Assembly (NCBI RefSeq): GCF_001956045.1
Contig: NZ_MRTH01000008.1
Location: forward strand, 186,001 to 250,000
Length of the DNA: 64,000 bases
Source: Paenibacillus sp. FSL H7-0331
GTDB taxonomy: Bacteria; Bacillota; Bacilli; Paenibacillales; NBRC-103111
Direction: 5' to 3'
The translations under genes and the position numbers were made by a program. The notes beneath the pieces are model-generated. The model was not told the DNA's origin. It did no database searches and saw only the letters and a program-made list of their open reading frames with translations. Positions 54,928 through 63,228 of this stretch are shown here, piece by piece (the stretch's first letter is position 1; every line of letters starts with the position of its first letter).

Positions 54928-57246
54928 ATGGCGAACTGGAGCAAGTTATTTTTGAAATACCTGGGAATCGAGCGACTGACTAACCCCAATAAATATTTAT
55001 ACAAGCTGATCTGGCTCGGCTGCATATCCGTATGTGTTCCGGTGATTTTGGCAAGCACGGTCTATTATCAGCTTTCGATGAATCGGATGGAGACCTTTAT
55101 TCAGACTGAAAGTGATTCGTCCTTGACCATTCTGAAGGATCGTGCTGAAAGGGTGTTACAAGAAATCGAGCAGGATTCGCTCCAGCTAGCCAAGGATCCC
55201 ATGTTACAGGAAGCCTACACAGGCTCATCCAGTGATAGTACCATCAGGAATATCGAAATCTTGAAAAAAATTGCGTTGGTTAAAAACTCGAACAGCTTTA
55301 TTAATGAAATTTTTTTATATAACAGCCCGGGCAGCGTGATTCTGTCTAACGAATATGGCCCCATTCCGAAGGAAGAGTATAAATATAAGGAAGATATCGA
55401 CCGATTGCTGGCAAGCAAGTATTTGACTCAATGGTCCCCGCTCAGCAAAAGGGAAGGATATATTACCTTTGCCAGATTACTTCCATTAATTGGGAACGGT
55501 GGACCCGAGGGATTACTCGGCTTTGAGATCGAGACGTCGGCGCTCAGCAAGTTTTTAGAGACCGATACGGTCATTGTGACCAGTGCCCAAGAGCTGATCA
55601 TCGTCAAATTGCACGATCCCTTTGGTTTGGACAGGAAATCCGATGCTGAGCTGTTGCAGCAGACCGGCAGTTTAAAGGGTATACAAATGATTCAAGCCTC
55701 AGACAAAAACTCCGGTCGGTTTGTGGCCGAAGGTATTGACGGTAAGCCGGCGCAGTACAGTTATGTGAAAAACGTGTTTGCCAGAACCTATGTTTCCGTC
55801 ATACCGGAGCAAGCGATTACGGATCAATTGGACTGGATTCGCAGGATCATGGTGCTCATTCTTGTGCTCTTTGTGGGGGTTGGGGTCCTGCTGACTTACT
55901 TCACCTCCAAACGGGCTTATAACCCTATAGAGCAATTGATTAATCAAAGCCGTTCGCTCCGTGTAGACGGAATTCAGGATAAGGAAAATGAGCTGGATAT
56001 CATTAAGGAATCTCTGGATTATTTGAGCAAGGAAACGAAAAAGCTTGGTGCCTATATGGACAAAATGGAGCCTTCTTTACGGGAAAAATTTCTTTTTCAA
56101 CTATTGAGCGGCGATTATACGAGAAATGAAACGCTGATTCAGGATTGCACAACGTATGGGATTGAAGTGACCTCGACGAATCTCGTGCTGATTGTTGAAG
56201 CCGAAAACATATACAAAGAGAAGCGGTTTTTACCTGAGGAAAAAGGGATCGTGGCCTTTTCCTTGGCGAATGTGATGCAGGAGATACTGCGCAGTCATAC
56301 GCTGCAAGGCTATGTGATTCCTTACCAGGGGAGAGGGGCGGCAATTCTGCAATTCAAGCCCGATATGGTGCAGCAAGCGATGCTGGATCTCACTAGAGAA
56401 TATGCCGCTGCCATCTCCGCAGCCTTCCACAACTATTTATCGTTTGAGGTGACCGTCGGTATTGGACGATTGTATGCGCATGTGGCTGACGTTCCGGTGT
56501 CCTACAAGGAAGCAGAAACTGCACTGCAATATCGGATATTCCGGGACTCGGAAACGATTTTATTTATTGAAGATGTGGAGCTTGTGAAGAAGCAGGCCTT
56601 GATTAAATACCCTCGTGAGCAGGAGGCAGCGGTAGTGGCTGCACTCGAACAGGAGGATATTCCATTCGCTACTCAAAATTTCAAACGATTTACGGAGATT
56701 CTGCAAAGCTCCCAATCCTATGTATTTATTTATCAAAGCTACCATGTACTGCTCTCTTCATTGATCGTCTCTTTGGAAAAGCAGGGTGCCAATGCCGTAG
56801 ACGTCATGGAGCACAATTTGTTTGGACAGCTGGGTGACAAACAGACCTCTCAGGAAATTTGTGAATGGTTTGAGGATACACTGTTTCCACTGTACCTATG
56901 GTTGACGCGGAACGATCGGGAGTCAGCCGGTGAGTCGATTATTCAAACAATTTGCACCTATATTAGTGAAAACTGCGGGAATGATTTGTCACTGGTACAG
57001 TGTGCGGAAATTGTCGGTGTGAGTCCTTCCTACCTGAGTCGACTGTTCAAGAAAAGCATGGGCAAAAACTTTCTGGAATATGTTGTGGAAAGCAAAATCG
57101 ATGAAGCCAAACGGCTTTTAAGGGATACCGATCAGGGACTCGGCGAGATTGCCACAGCGATTGGATATTCGGAACGCAACTTTATCCGGATTTTTCAGCG
57201 GCATGTCCAGATCACGCCAGGTGGCTACAGATCAAACCACCGATAG
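54928..57246 (+). CDS. Membrane-bound sensor AraC-family regulator
   Basis: A 772-residue one-component regulator with membrane helices at about residues 26-48 and 302-325 around an outer sensor region. A central region contains VTVGIGRLYAH and SYKEAETALQYR, resembling degenerate GGDEF/CdaR domains. The AraC domain at about 668-770 includes CAEIVGVSPSYLSRLFKKS and GEIATAIGYSERNFIRIFQR. GGAGG supports this ATG over one 12 bases upstream. It is inserted between the binding protein and the metabolic genes of the locus it probably controls. Confidence 0.9.
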   Translation: MANWSKLFLKYLGIERLTNPNKYLYKLIWLGCISVCVPVILASTVYYQLSMNRMETFIQTESDSSLTILKDRAERVLQEIEQDSLQLAKDPMLQEAYTGSSSDSTIRNIEILKKIALVKNSNSFINEIFLYNSPGSVILSNEYGPIPKEEYKYKEDIDRLLASKYLTQWSPLSKREGYITFARLLPLIGNGGPEGLLGFEIETSALSKFLETDTVIVTSAQELIIVKLHDPFGLDRKSDAELLQQTGSLKGIQMIQASDKNSGRFVAEGIDGKPAQYSYVKNVFARTYVSVIPEQAITDQLDWIRRIMVLILVLFVGVGVLLTYFTSKRAYNPIEQLINQSRSLRVDGIQDKENELDIIKESLDYLSKETKKLGAYMDKMEPSLREKFLFQLLSGDYTRNETLIQDCTTYGIEVTSTNLVLIVEAENIYKEKRFLPEEKGIVAFSLANVMQEILRSHTLQGYVIPYQGRGAAILQFKPDMVQQAMLDLTREYAAAISAAFHNYLSFEVTVGIGRLYAHVADVPVSYKEAETALQYRIFRDSETILFIEDVELVKKQALIKYPREQEAAVVAALEQEDIPFATQNFKRFTEILQSSQSYVFIYQSYHVLLSSLIVSLEKQGANAVDVMEHNLFGQLGDKQTSQEICEWFEDTLFPLYLWLTRNDRESAGESIIQTICTYISENCGNDLSLVQCAEIVGVSPSYLSRLFKKSMGKNFLEYVVESKIDEAKRLLRDTDQGLGEIATAIGYSERNFIRIFQRHVQITPGGYRSNHR

Positions 57247-57272
57247 ATTCGAATCAAGATGGAGGCCAAGTG

Positions 57273-58358
57273 ATGAAGATTAAAAGTATAGAAACCTTTA
57301 CGACCCGAAACTTATCCTTTGTTCGTGTTACATCCGAGGATGGCTTGCAGGGATATGGACAAATTGCCCCCTACCATGCCAATATATCAGCGCTCGTGCT
57401 GCATCAGCAGATTGCCCCTCATGCGCTCGGAGCCGACTGTGACGCGATCGAGGCTTTGTCTGTTTCCTGCATCAGGGAAGAGCACAAATTTCCAGGCTCT
57501 TATATATGCAGGGCGGTCGGCGGGCTGGATACGGCATTATGGGATTTGAAGGGGAAACGATTAGGGAAAAGCGTATGTGAGCTGGTGGGCGGAAAACCGC
57601 GTCAAGTAGAGGTTTACGGTTCTAGCATGAAGCGCGACATTTCCCCGGAAGACGAGGCCGAACGGATCAAGCGCCTTCAGGATACGTATGGGTACGGTGC
57701 TTTCAAAATCCGCATCGCCAGCAATTTCGGTAATGACGTGGATGTCTATCCGGGTCGTTCGGAGCAGGTGGTGAAGGCGGTTAGAAAAGCCATTGGCGAT
57801 AAGACGCCACTGTATGTCGATGCCAACAGCGGCTTTACGCCGCGCAAAGCGATTGAAACCGGACGTATGCTGGCGCAATATGGCGTATGTCATTTTGAAG
57901 AGCCTTGTTCGTACACGGAGCTGGAATGGACCAAGCAGGTAGCAGACGCTCTCGATATCCCCGTCACTGGTGGTGAGCAGGATACCGATCTGGCACAGTT
58001 CAGGCGCATGATCAACATGCGTGCGGTTGATATCGTCCAGCCGGATATATGCTATGTGGGCGGCTTCAGCCGTGCGCTGGAGGTAGCCAAAATGGCCGAG
58101 GCCGTGGGGATGACCTGCACACCACATGCTGCCAACCTGTCGATGCTTATGATATTTACCCTTCATATGGTCGCGGCTATTCCGAATGCGGGGACACATA
58201 TGGAATATACGATCGAGCAGGATGCATGGACGAACAACCTTTTTATGGAGCCCTTGGAAGTACGTGATGGCAAAGTGCAGGTTCCTGAAGGAGCAGGCTG
58301 GGGTGTGACGATTCGACCGGATTGGCTCGCTAATGCGGAATATCAGATCAGCGAATGA
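57273..58358 (+). CDS. Mandelate racemase/muconate lactonizing enzyme family protein
   Basis: Enolase-superfamily enzyme of 361 residues: capping N-terminal domain and (beta/alpha) barrel. Catalytic and metal residues are seen in YGAFKIRIAS (Lys), LYVDANSGFT (Asp), CHFEEPCSYTE (Glu), TGGEQDTDLAQF (Glu) and CTPHAANLSM (His). Members dehydrate or epimerise acid sugars through an enolate held by magnesium. Its place in an import operon suggests a sugar acid, possibly an aldonate or uronate lactone. GGAGG is seven bases before the ATG. Confidence 0.9.
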   Translation: MKIKSIETFTTRNLSFVRVTSEDGLQGYGQIAPYHANISALVLHQQIAPHALGADCDAIEALSVSCIREEHKFPGSYICRAVGGLDTALWDLKGKRLGKSVCELVGGKPRQVEVYGSSMKRDISPEDEAERIKRLQDTYGYGAFKIRIASNFGNDVDVYPGRSEQVVKAVRKAIGDKTPLYVDANSGFTPRKAIETGRMLAQYGVCHFEEPCSYTELEWTKQVADALDIPVTGGEQDTDLAQFRRMINMRAVDIVQPDICYVGGFSRALEVAKMAEAVGMTCTPHAANLSMLMIFTLHMVAAIPNAGTHMEYTIEQDAWTNNLFMEPLEVRDGKVQVPEGAGWGVTIRPDWLANAEYQISE

Positions 58359-58367
58359 GGTGACTTT

Positions 58368-59315
58368 ATGCAAACGGCTGTTATTAAGAAGCAAACCAAA
58401 CAACAATCACGGCGTAGTTTGTGGTCAACGATGGTACAGCAAAAATGGATGTATGTACTGGCAATGCCGGGAATCCTGTACTTTATTTTGTTTAAATTCG
58501 CGCCCCTGTGGGGCTTGTTGATCGCCTTTAAGGAATACAACCCGTATAAAGGGCTATGGGGCAGCTCATGGATCGGCTTGACCAATTTTACAGAAATGTT
58601 TGCCAGTCAAACGTTTTATATCATGCTGCGAAATACGTTTGCGATTAATATTTTTGGCATTATATTTATGTTCCCCGTGCCTATTTTGTTGGCATTGATG
58701 CTTAATGAGGTCCGACATGAGGTATTTAAGCGCATTAATCAATCGATCGTTTATTTGCCGCATTTTCTGTCCTGGGTCGTTGTAGCGAGTATGACCTTTT
58801 TCATGCTCTCCACAGATGTGGGGATTGTCAACAAGATGATATCCAGTATGGGTTTGGAGACGGTATCCTTTTTATCGACCCCGAACTACTATTGGGGACT
58901 GATTACCCTGCAAAGCATGTGGAAGGAGGTCGGCTGGGGAACGATCATCTTTTTGGCGGCGATGGCTGGCGTTGATCCTCAGCAGTACGAGGCCGCAGTT
59001 ATAGATGGGGCGTCACGCTTCAAGCAAATCTGGCATGTCACCCTGCCGGCGATTCGTCCGACCATTATTATTTTATTGATTTTGCGGCTCGGCCATATGG
59101 CGGATGTCGGATTTGAACAGCTGCTGCTCATGAACAACCCGCTGGTTACTTCGGTGTCCCAGGTGTTTGATACGTATGCTTACACCATCGGAATTCTCGG
59201 AGGAAAAATCAGCGTAGGTGTGACCGTAGGCATGTTCAAGGGCGTTGTGGGCTTGGTTCTCGTTATGCTGTCCAACTATGTTGTCAAGAAAATGGGACAA
59301 GAGGGCATCTACTAG
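58368..59315 (+). CDS. ABC transporter permease, LplB/MalF type
   Basis: A 315-residue membrane subunit. A basic N-terminal tail precedes WMYVLAMPGILYFILFKFAP. The EAA loop is YEAAVIDGASRFKQIWHVTL at about residue 205. GAGGTGA precedes the ATG, nine bases after the enolase-family gene's stop. It works with the 59353 permease and the 53276 binding protein. Confidence 0.9.
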   Translation: MQTAVIKKQTKQQSRRSLWSTMVQQKWMYVLAMPGILYFILFKFAPLWGLLIAFKEYNPYKGLWGSSWIGLTNFTEMFASQTFYIMLRNTFAINIFGIIFMFPVPILLALMLNEVRHEVFKRINQSIVYLPHFLSWVVVASMTFFMLSTDVGIVNKMISSMGLETVSFLSTPNYYWGLITLQSMWKEVGWGTIIFLAAMAGVDPQQYEAAVIDGASRFKQIWHVTLPAIRPTIIILLILRLGHMADVGFEQLLLMNNPLVTSVSQVFDTYAYTIGILGGKISVGVTVGMFKGVVGLVLVMLSNYVVKKMGQEGIY

Positions 59316-59352
59316 AGGTTGTTTAACACGCACAATAAAGGAGGTACACCCC

Positions 59353-60234
59353 GTGAGTTTCGTAGCGACTAAAAAATTGACGCTTTTTGACTATATAAAT
59401 TACTCGCTGCTGGGCGTGATTTCATTGGCCTGCATCTTTCCGTTTATTTATGTGTTCAGCGTATCCTTCACAGACCCCGAGGTCTATGTGCCGCTGCAAT
59501 TTTATTTATTACCGGAAAAGTGGTCATTGTCGGCGTACAAGTATATTTTGTCGACCAACAGCTTTATCAACGCTTTAAAAAGCACGGTATTCGTAACGGG
59601 CATCGGAACGGTGCTGAGTGTCATCATTTCGTTCACGTTTGCCTATGTGCTGACCAAGAAAGTTGTTCCTGGACGGCGGTTTATGCTTAGCGCGGTTATT
59701 TTTACACTGGTATTCAATGCTGGCATTTTGCCTAATTACCTGCTGATCAAGGAGCTTGGGCTGTTGAACTCCTATTGGTCGCTAATCCTGTCAGGTTTAA
59801 CCAACGCATGGAGCCTGATCGTTATCAAAAGCTTCCTCGAATCGCTGCCTCCGGAGCTTGAGGATGCAGCCCATATCGACGGATGCTCCGATATCGGTGT
59901 ATTTTGGCGGATTGTTATTCCTTTGTCCATGCCGGCCATCGCTGCCTTTACGTTGTTTTTCGCGGTGTCGTACTGGAATACGTATTTTAATGCGTTGATC
60001 TATTTGACCGATGCCAAGAAATGGACACTTCAGGTGCTGGTCAAATCACTTGTTATCGATTCGGATTCGAATGGGGTAGGCGCAGCTGGCGGGGGTGGAG
60101 ACGATCGGGTCATTCCTCAGGAGACGATACGAATGGCCTCGATTGTACTCGCCATTGTGCCGATTCTCATCGTATACCCGTTTTTGCAGAAGCATTTTGC
60201 CAAGGGTGTCATGCTCGGATCGGTTAAAGGATAA
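59353..60234 (+). CDS. ABC transporter permease, MalG/YtcP type
   Basis: A 293-residue partner permease. The start is GTG with AAAGGAGG upstream; a longer in-frame reading overlaps the previous gene and lacks a site. Helices include YSLLGVISLACIFPFIYVFS. The EAA loop is LEDAAHIDGCSDIGVFWRIV, and a Gly-rich loop (GVGAAGGGGDD) precedes the last helix. It ends FAKGVMLGSVKG. Confidence 0.9.
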   Translation: MSFVATKKLTLFDYINYSLLGVISLACIFPFIYVFSVSFTDPEVYVPLQFYLLPEKWSLSAYKYILSTNSFINALKSTVFVTGIGTVLSVIISFTFAYVLTKKVVPGRRFMLSAVIFTLVFNAGILPNYLLIKELGLLNSYWSLILSGLTNAWSLIVIKSFLESLPPELEDAAHIDGCSDIGVFWRIVIPLSMPAIAAFTLFFAVSYWNTYFNALIYLTDAKKWTLQVLVKSLVIDSDSNGVGAAGGGGDDRVIPQETIRMASIVLAIVPILIVYPFLQKHFAKGVMLGSVKG

Positions 60235-60311
60235 CCATGTAACACTTGACTTGTTCCACAAGGTTTAGCTATGATAAACATGGTTTACCTTGAGGACAGG
60301 AGAATGAACAT

Positions 60312-60884
60312 ATGGATCTTGGGAACAAAATTATGAAAATCCGAAAAGAGCAGAACCGCAATTTGACCGAGATTGCCAACATATGCGGCTTTTCCAAAAG
60401 TCTCTTGTCGAAGATTGAAAACGGGAAAACGGTTCCTCCTATTGCCACTTTAATCAAAATAGCCGATGCTCTGGGAACCAAGGTTTCTTTTTTACTTGAT
60501 GATCAAGTGCAGTCCGGTACGATTTATACAACATTGGAAACGAGCGAATCAAAGCTTGTCAAGACAGAGAAGGGCTACTCCTTTTTTGCCTTCGCTGTTG
60601 AACGTGGTGAAAAGCTGATGCAGCCTTTTCTTTTTGTTTCACGTAAGGACGAGCACGACAGTAAAAATGTGTACAGCCATAATGGCGAGGAATTTATCTT
60701 TATTCTGGAAGGCGAAATGCGCTACAAGGTTGGCAATGTCGAGTATACGTTAAAGCCTGGCGACAGTTTGTACTTCGATTCGGTTGAGAAACATATGCTG
60801 TGCCCCATCACAGATGAAGTGAAGTATATAGGCATATTCACACAGTCCAAAGCGAACAGTGGACTACCTGACGTACCATCGTAG
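60312..60884 (+). CDS. XRE-family regulator with cupin domain
   Basis: A 190-residue two-domain regulator. An N-terminal helix-turn-helix (residues 1-65; LTEIANICGFSKSLLSKIEN) is joined to a C-terminal cupin (about 105-180; HNGEEFIFILEGEMRYKVG and LKPGDSLYFDSVEKHML) that probably binds a small effector. Relatives control amino-acid, sugar or osmolyte genes. It lies between two carbohydrate transport loci in the same direction and could control either. CAGGAGA precedes the ATG. Confidence 0.88.
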   Translation: MDLGNKIMKIRKEQNRNLTEIANICGFSKSLLSKIENGKTVPPIATLIKIADALGTKVSFLLDDQVQSGTIYTTLETSESKLVKTEKGYSFFAFAVERGEKLMQPFLFVSRKDEHDSKNVYSHNGEEFIFILEGEMRYKVGNVEYTLKPGDSLYFDSVEKHMLCPITDEVKYIGIFTQSKANSGLPDVPS

Positions 60885-60906
60885 AAGCTTATCCAATTAT
60901 CCAATC

Positions 60907-60935
60907 AAGAGCCTGCGGCACAAACCCAGGCCTTT
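60907..60935 (+). terminator. Weak intrinsic terminator after XRE-cupin gene
   Basis: GAGCCTG and CAGGCCT form a short stem followed by TTTTT. Confidence 0.55.
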
Positions 60936-61010
60936 TTGTCGTGTTATCGATGATTTCCATCTCAAGGATTATGGACAAGGCGACAAATAACTATTTGTCA
61001 TTTTCTTAAA

Positions 61011-61024
61011 AGAAAGCGATTGCA
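61011..61024 (+). promoter_or_regulatory. cre-like operator overlapping a -35 element
   Basis: AGAAAGCGATTGCA matches the CcpA/LacI-family consensus TGWAANCGNTNWCA with two mismatches. It overlaps the -35 of the promoter at 61020, a repressing position. Confidence 0.5.
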
Positions 61025-61048
61025 TTATTCATAGTGATAGTGTAAAAT
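61020..61048 (+). promoter_or_regulatory. Candidate sigma-A promoter of the Gfo/Idh/MocA locus
   Basis: TTGCAT (-35, 61020-61025), a 17-base spacer and TAAAAT (-10, 61043-61048). It is followed by about 140 untranslated bases before the ATG at 61188. Confidence 0.6.
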
Positions 61049-61187
61049 AAATCTTGTTCAACACAGTTGAATTAAATACAACTTAGTTAATCTACAATAA
61101 ACTTTGTTGAAAATGAACTAGTCGTGCAACTCGTTGTCGAATCAGTGTGCTGGGTCAACCAATAATTTCAAGAGGTGGAGTGGGACG

Positions 61188-62183
61188 ATGAAAAAGTACA
61201 AAGTAGGTATTGTGGGTGCTGGCGGCGTCACGGAATTGCATTTTGTAGGGTATAAGGAACATCCCGAGCGAATTGAGATCGTAGCCTTATGCGATCCGAA
61301 TCCCGAAGCCTTGCATGCCAAAGCGGATAAATATGGAGTGCCTCAACGCTTTACCGATCTGCACGATTTTATACAAAATAGCGGTATCGACGTGGCAGTC
61401 GTGTGTACACCTACCTCCATCCGGAAGCAAATTGTACTGCCGTTGATTGAGGCTGGTCTTCCTGTATTTGTTGAAAAGCCGTTCTCCGATACGTTGGAGG
61501 AAGCGACCGAGATTACCGAACAAGCGAGACAGAAGGGCGTACCGATATCGATCAACCAGAACTTCAGACGCCATTATCCATTTGAGCTCGTCAAGAATAA
61601 GGTGGCGGACGGTGTAATTGGTCAAATCACTTCTATTGTGTTCACCAATATTTTCTTTAGACAGGACGTGGGCTGGCGTCAGGAATGTGAACGCAATGCA
61701 ATGTCTGTGATGGGGATTCATTGGTTTGACGGGTTTCGGCAAATATTGGGCTGCGATGCCGTATCGGTCGTATGCCAGAATCGTTCCTCCTCCGCCATTC
61801 AATGTGCAGGTGAGACCGATGCAACCGTTCAAGTTGTGTTTGAGAACAACGTCGTGGCTACGTATGTACAAAGCTTCTCCTCCACCTTTAACAGAACCGA
61901 GATGATCGTAATTGGTGAGACCGGAACGATCGTAACCGGCTATAACCGTGCCGATCTTTATCGTAAAGGCGAGAAGACGCCTGCCGAGACCTGGGAAAAT
62001 AATCTCTCCAGAGAAGTCGCTACCTACGAGGGCTTGAATCACCTGCTGACCTCACTGGAAACGGGCGTTGAAGCGCCTAACAGCTCGAAGGACAATCTCA
62101 AAACGATTTCCATCTTGGACGCAGCCTATGTATCGGCCGATGAGCAGCGCATCGTTCAATTAAAGCACGGGATTCTGGTGTAA
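61188..62183 (+). CDS. Gfo/Idh/MocA family oxidoreductase
   Basis: A 331-residue NAD(P)-dependent sugar dehydrogenase-like protein. The Rossmann motif is VGIVGAGGVTELHFVG at about residues 5-20, and the consensus VEKPFSDT contains the catalytic Lys of the EKP motif. SMMGIHWFDG-like sequence (SVMGIHWFDGFRQILG) holds the conserved His/Asp region. AGAGGTGGAG supports this ATG; an upstream in-frame start lacks one. It heads a transporter operon and probably oxidises an imported sugar or inositol-like compound. Confidence 0.9.
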   Translation: MKKYKVGIVGAGGVTELHFVGYKEHPERIEIVALCDPNPEALHAKADKYGVPQRFTDLHDFIQNSGIDVAVVCTPTSIRKQIVLPLIEAGLPVFVEKPFSDTLEEATEITEQARQKGVPISINQNFRRHYPFELVKNKVADGVIGQITSIVFTNIFFRQDVGWRQECERNAMSVMGIHWFDGFRQILGCDAVSVVCQNRSSSAIQCAGETDATVQVVFENNVVATYVQSFSSTFNRTEMIVIGETGTIVTGYNRADLYRKGEKTPAETWENNLSREVATYEGLNHLLTSLETGVEAPNSSKDNLKTISILDAAYVSADEQRIVQLKHGILV

Positions 62184-62238
62184 GCGTGCAGCCTGTCCGA
62201 TATTTTGACCATAATGATGGAAGTGGAAGGTAGTGAAT

Positions 62239-63201
62239 ATGGAAACACAATCATCTGCGATGCAATCGTCCATCACCAGAGAGAAGAAAAAAGTGCGGCG
62301 GCCACTTGTGTCCGATATCCGGCGTGATAAATATTTGTATATGTTGATTTTACCCGGCGTTATCTTTTTTATCATATTTAAGTACTTTCCGATGTGGGGA
62401 ATCGTGATTGCCTTTCAAGAGTATTCCCCATACGCAGGCGTTTGGAATAGCGATTGGGTTGGGCTGGAGCACTTTATTCGTTTTTTTTCTAATCCCGATT
62501 TTATACTGCTGTTCCGTAATACGATGGTCATCAGTTTTTTAAACCTGGTGTTTTTCTTCCCACTGCCTATTGTCTTATCATTATTGCTGAACGAAGTAAA
62601 TAACAAATTTTTCAAAAGTGTCATTCAATCGATTGTTTACCTTCCACATTTTCTGTCATGGGTCATTATCGTGGGGATCTCGTTTTTACTTTTGTCCCAA
62701 TCTTCGGGTATTGTCAATATGATGATGAGCTCAATTGGACTGCCCAAGTATGATTTTTTGACGAATACCGATACCTTCTGGGGAATGCTCGTGCTGCAAA
62801 ACATCTGGAAAGAAACCGGTTGGGGTACGATTATCATTTTGGCGGCGATTACAGCCGTTGACCCGCAATTATACGAAGCAGCCAAAATAGACGGGGCCAA
62901 TCGATGGCTGCAGGCTTGGCATGTAACGCTGCCTGGAATCCGGAGTGTTGTTCTGGTCCTGCTCATACTGAGGCTTGGGCATATTATGGATGTTGGGTTC
63001 GAGCAAGTATTTCTGATGAGTAATGGTGCTGTCGCCCAATATGCAGATGTTTTTGAAACGTATGTGTACCGGAATGGTATCCAAAGTGGACAATTCAGCT
63101 ACAGTACAGCGGTAGGCTTGTTCAAATCCTTGGTAGGTCTTGTTCTCGTTATCGTGGCCAACAGGCTGGCCAAGAAAATTGGCGAGGATGGCGTCTATTA
63201 A
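62239..63201 (+). CDS. ABC transporter permease, LplB/MalF type
   Basis: A 320-residue membrane subunit with a basic tail, then YLYMLILPGVIFFIIFKYFP. The EAA loop is YEAAKIDGANRWLQAWHVTL at about residue 215. AAGG eight bases upstream favours the ATG at 62239 over the GTG at 62233. It is close in sequence to the permeases at 17222 and 58368, so these systems look like paralogues. A binding-protein gene is not seen before it and may lie beyond the window. Confidence 0.9.
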   Translation: METQSSAMQSSITREKKKVRRPLVSDIRRDKYLYMLILPGVIFFIIFKYFPMWGIVIAFQEYSPYAGVWNSDWVGLEHFIRFFSNPDFILLFRNTMVISFLNLVFFFPLPIVLSLLLNEVNNKFFKSVIQSIVYLPHFLSWVIIVGISFLLLSQSSGIVNMMMSSIGLPKYDFLTNTDTFWGMLVLQNIWKETGWGTIIILAAITAVDPQLYEAAKIDGANRWLQAWHVTLPGIRSVVLVLLILRLGHIMDVGFEQVFLMSNGAVAQYADVFETYVYRNGIQSGQFSYSTAVGLFKSLVGLVLVIVANRLAKKIGEDGVY

Positions 63202-63228
63202 GTACAAGCGACAAAGGTGGTCAGGACA

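Noticed and set aside
57561..58406. 281-codon minus-strand frame over the enolase-family gene
   Set aside because: Opposite strand has a complete catalytic motif set; this frame shows none.
61287..62042. 251-codon minus-strand frame over the oxidoreductase gene
   Set aside because: Antisense of a clear Gfo/Idh/MocA gene and lacks a ribosome-binding site.
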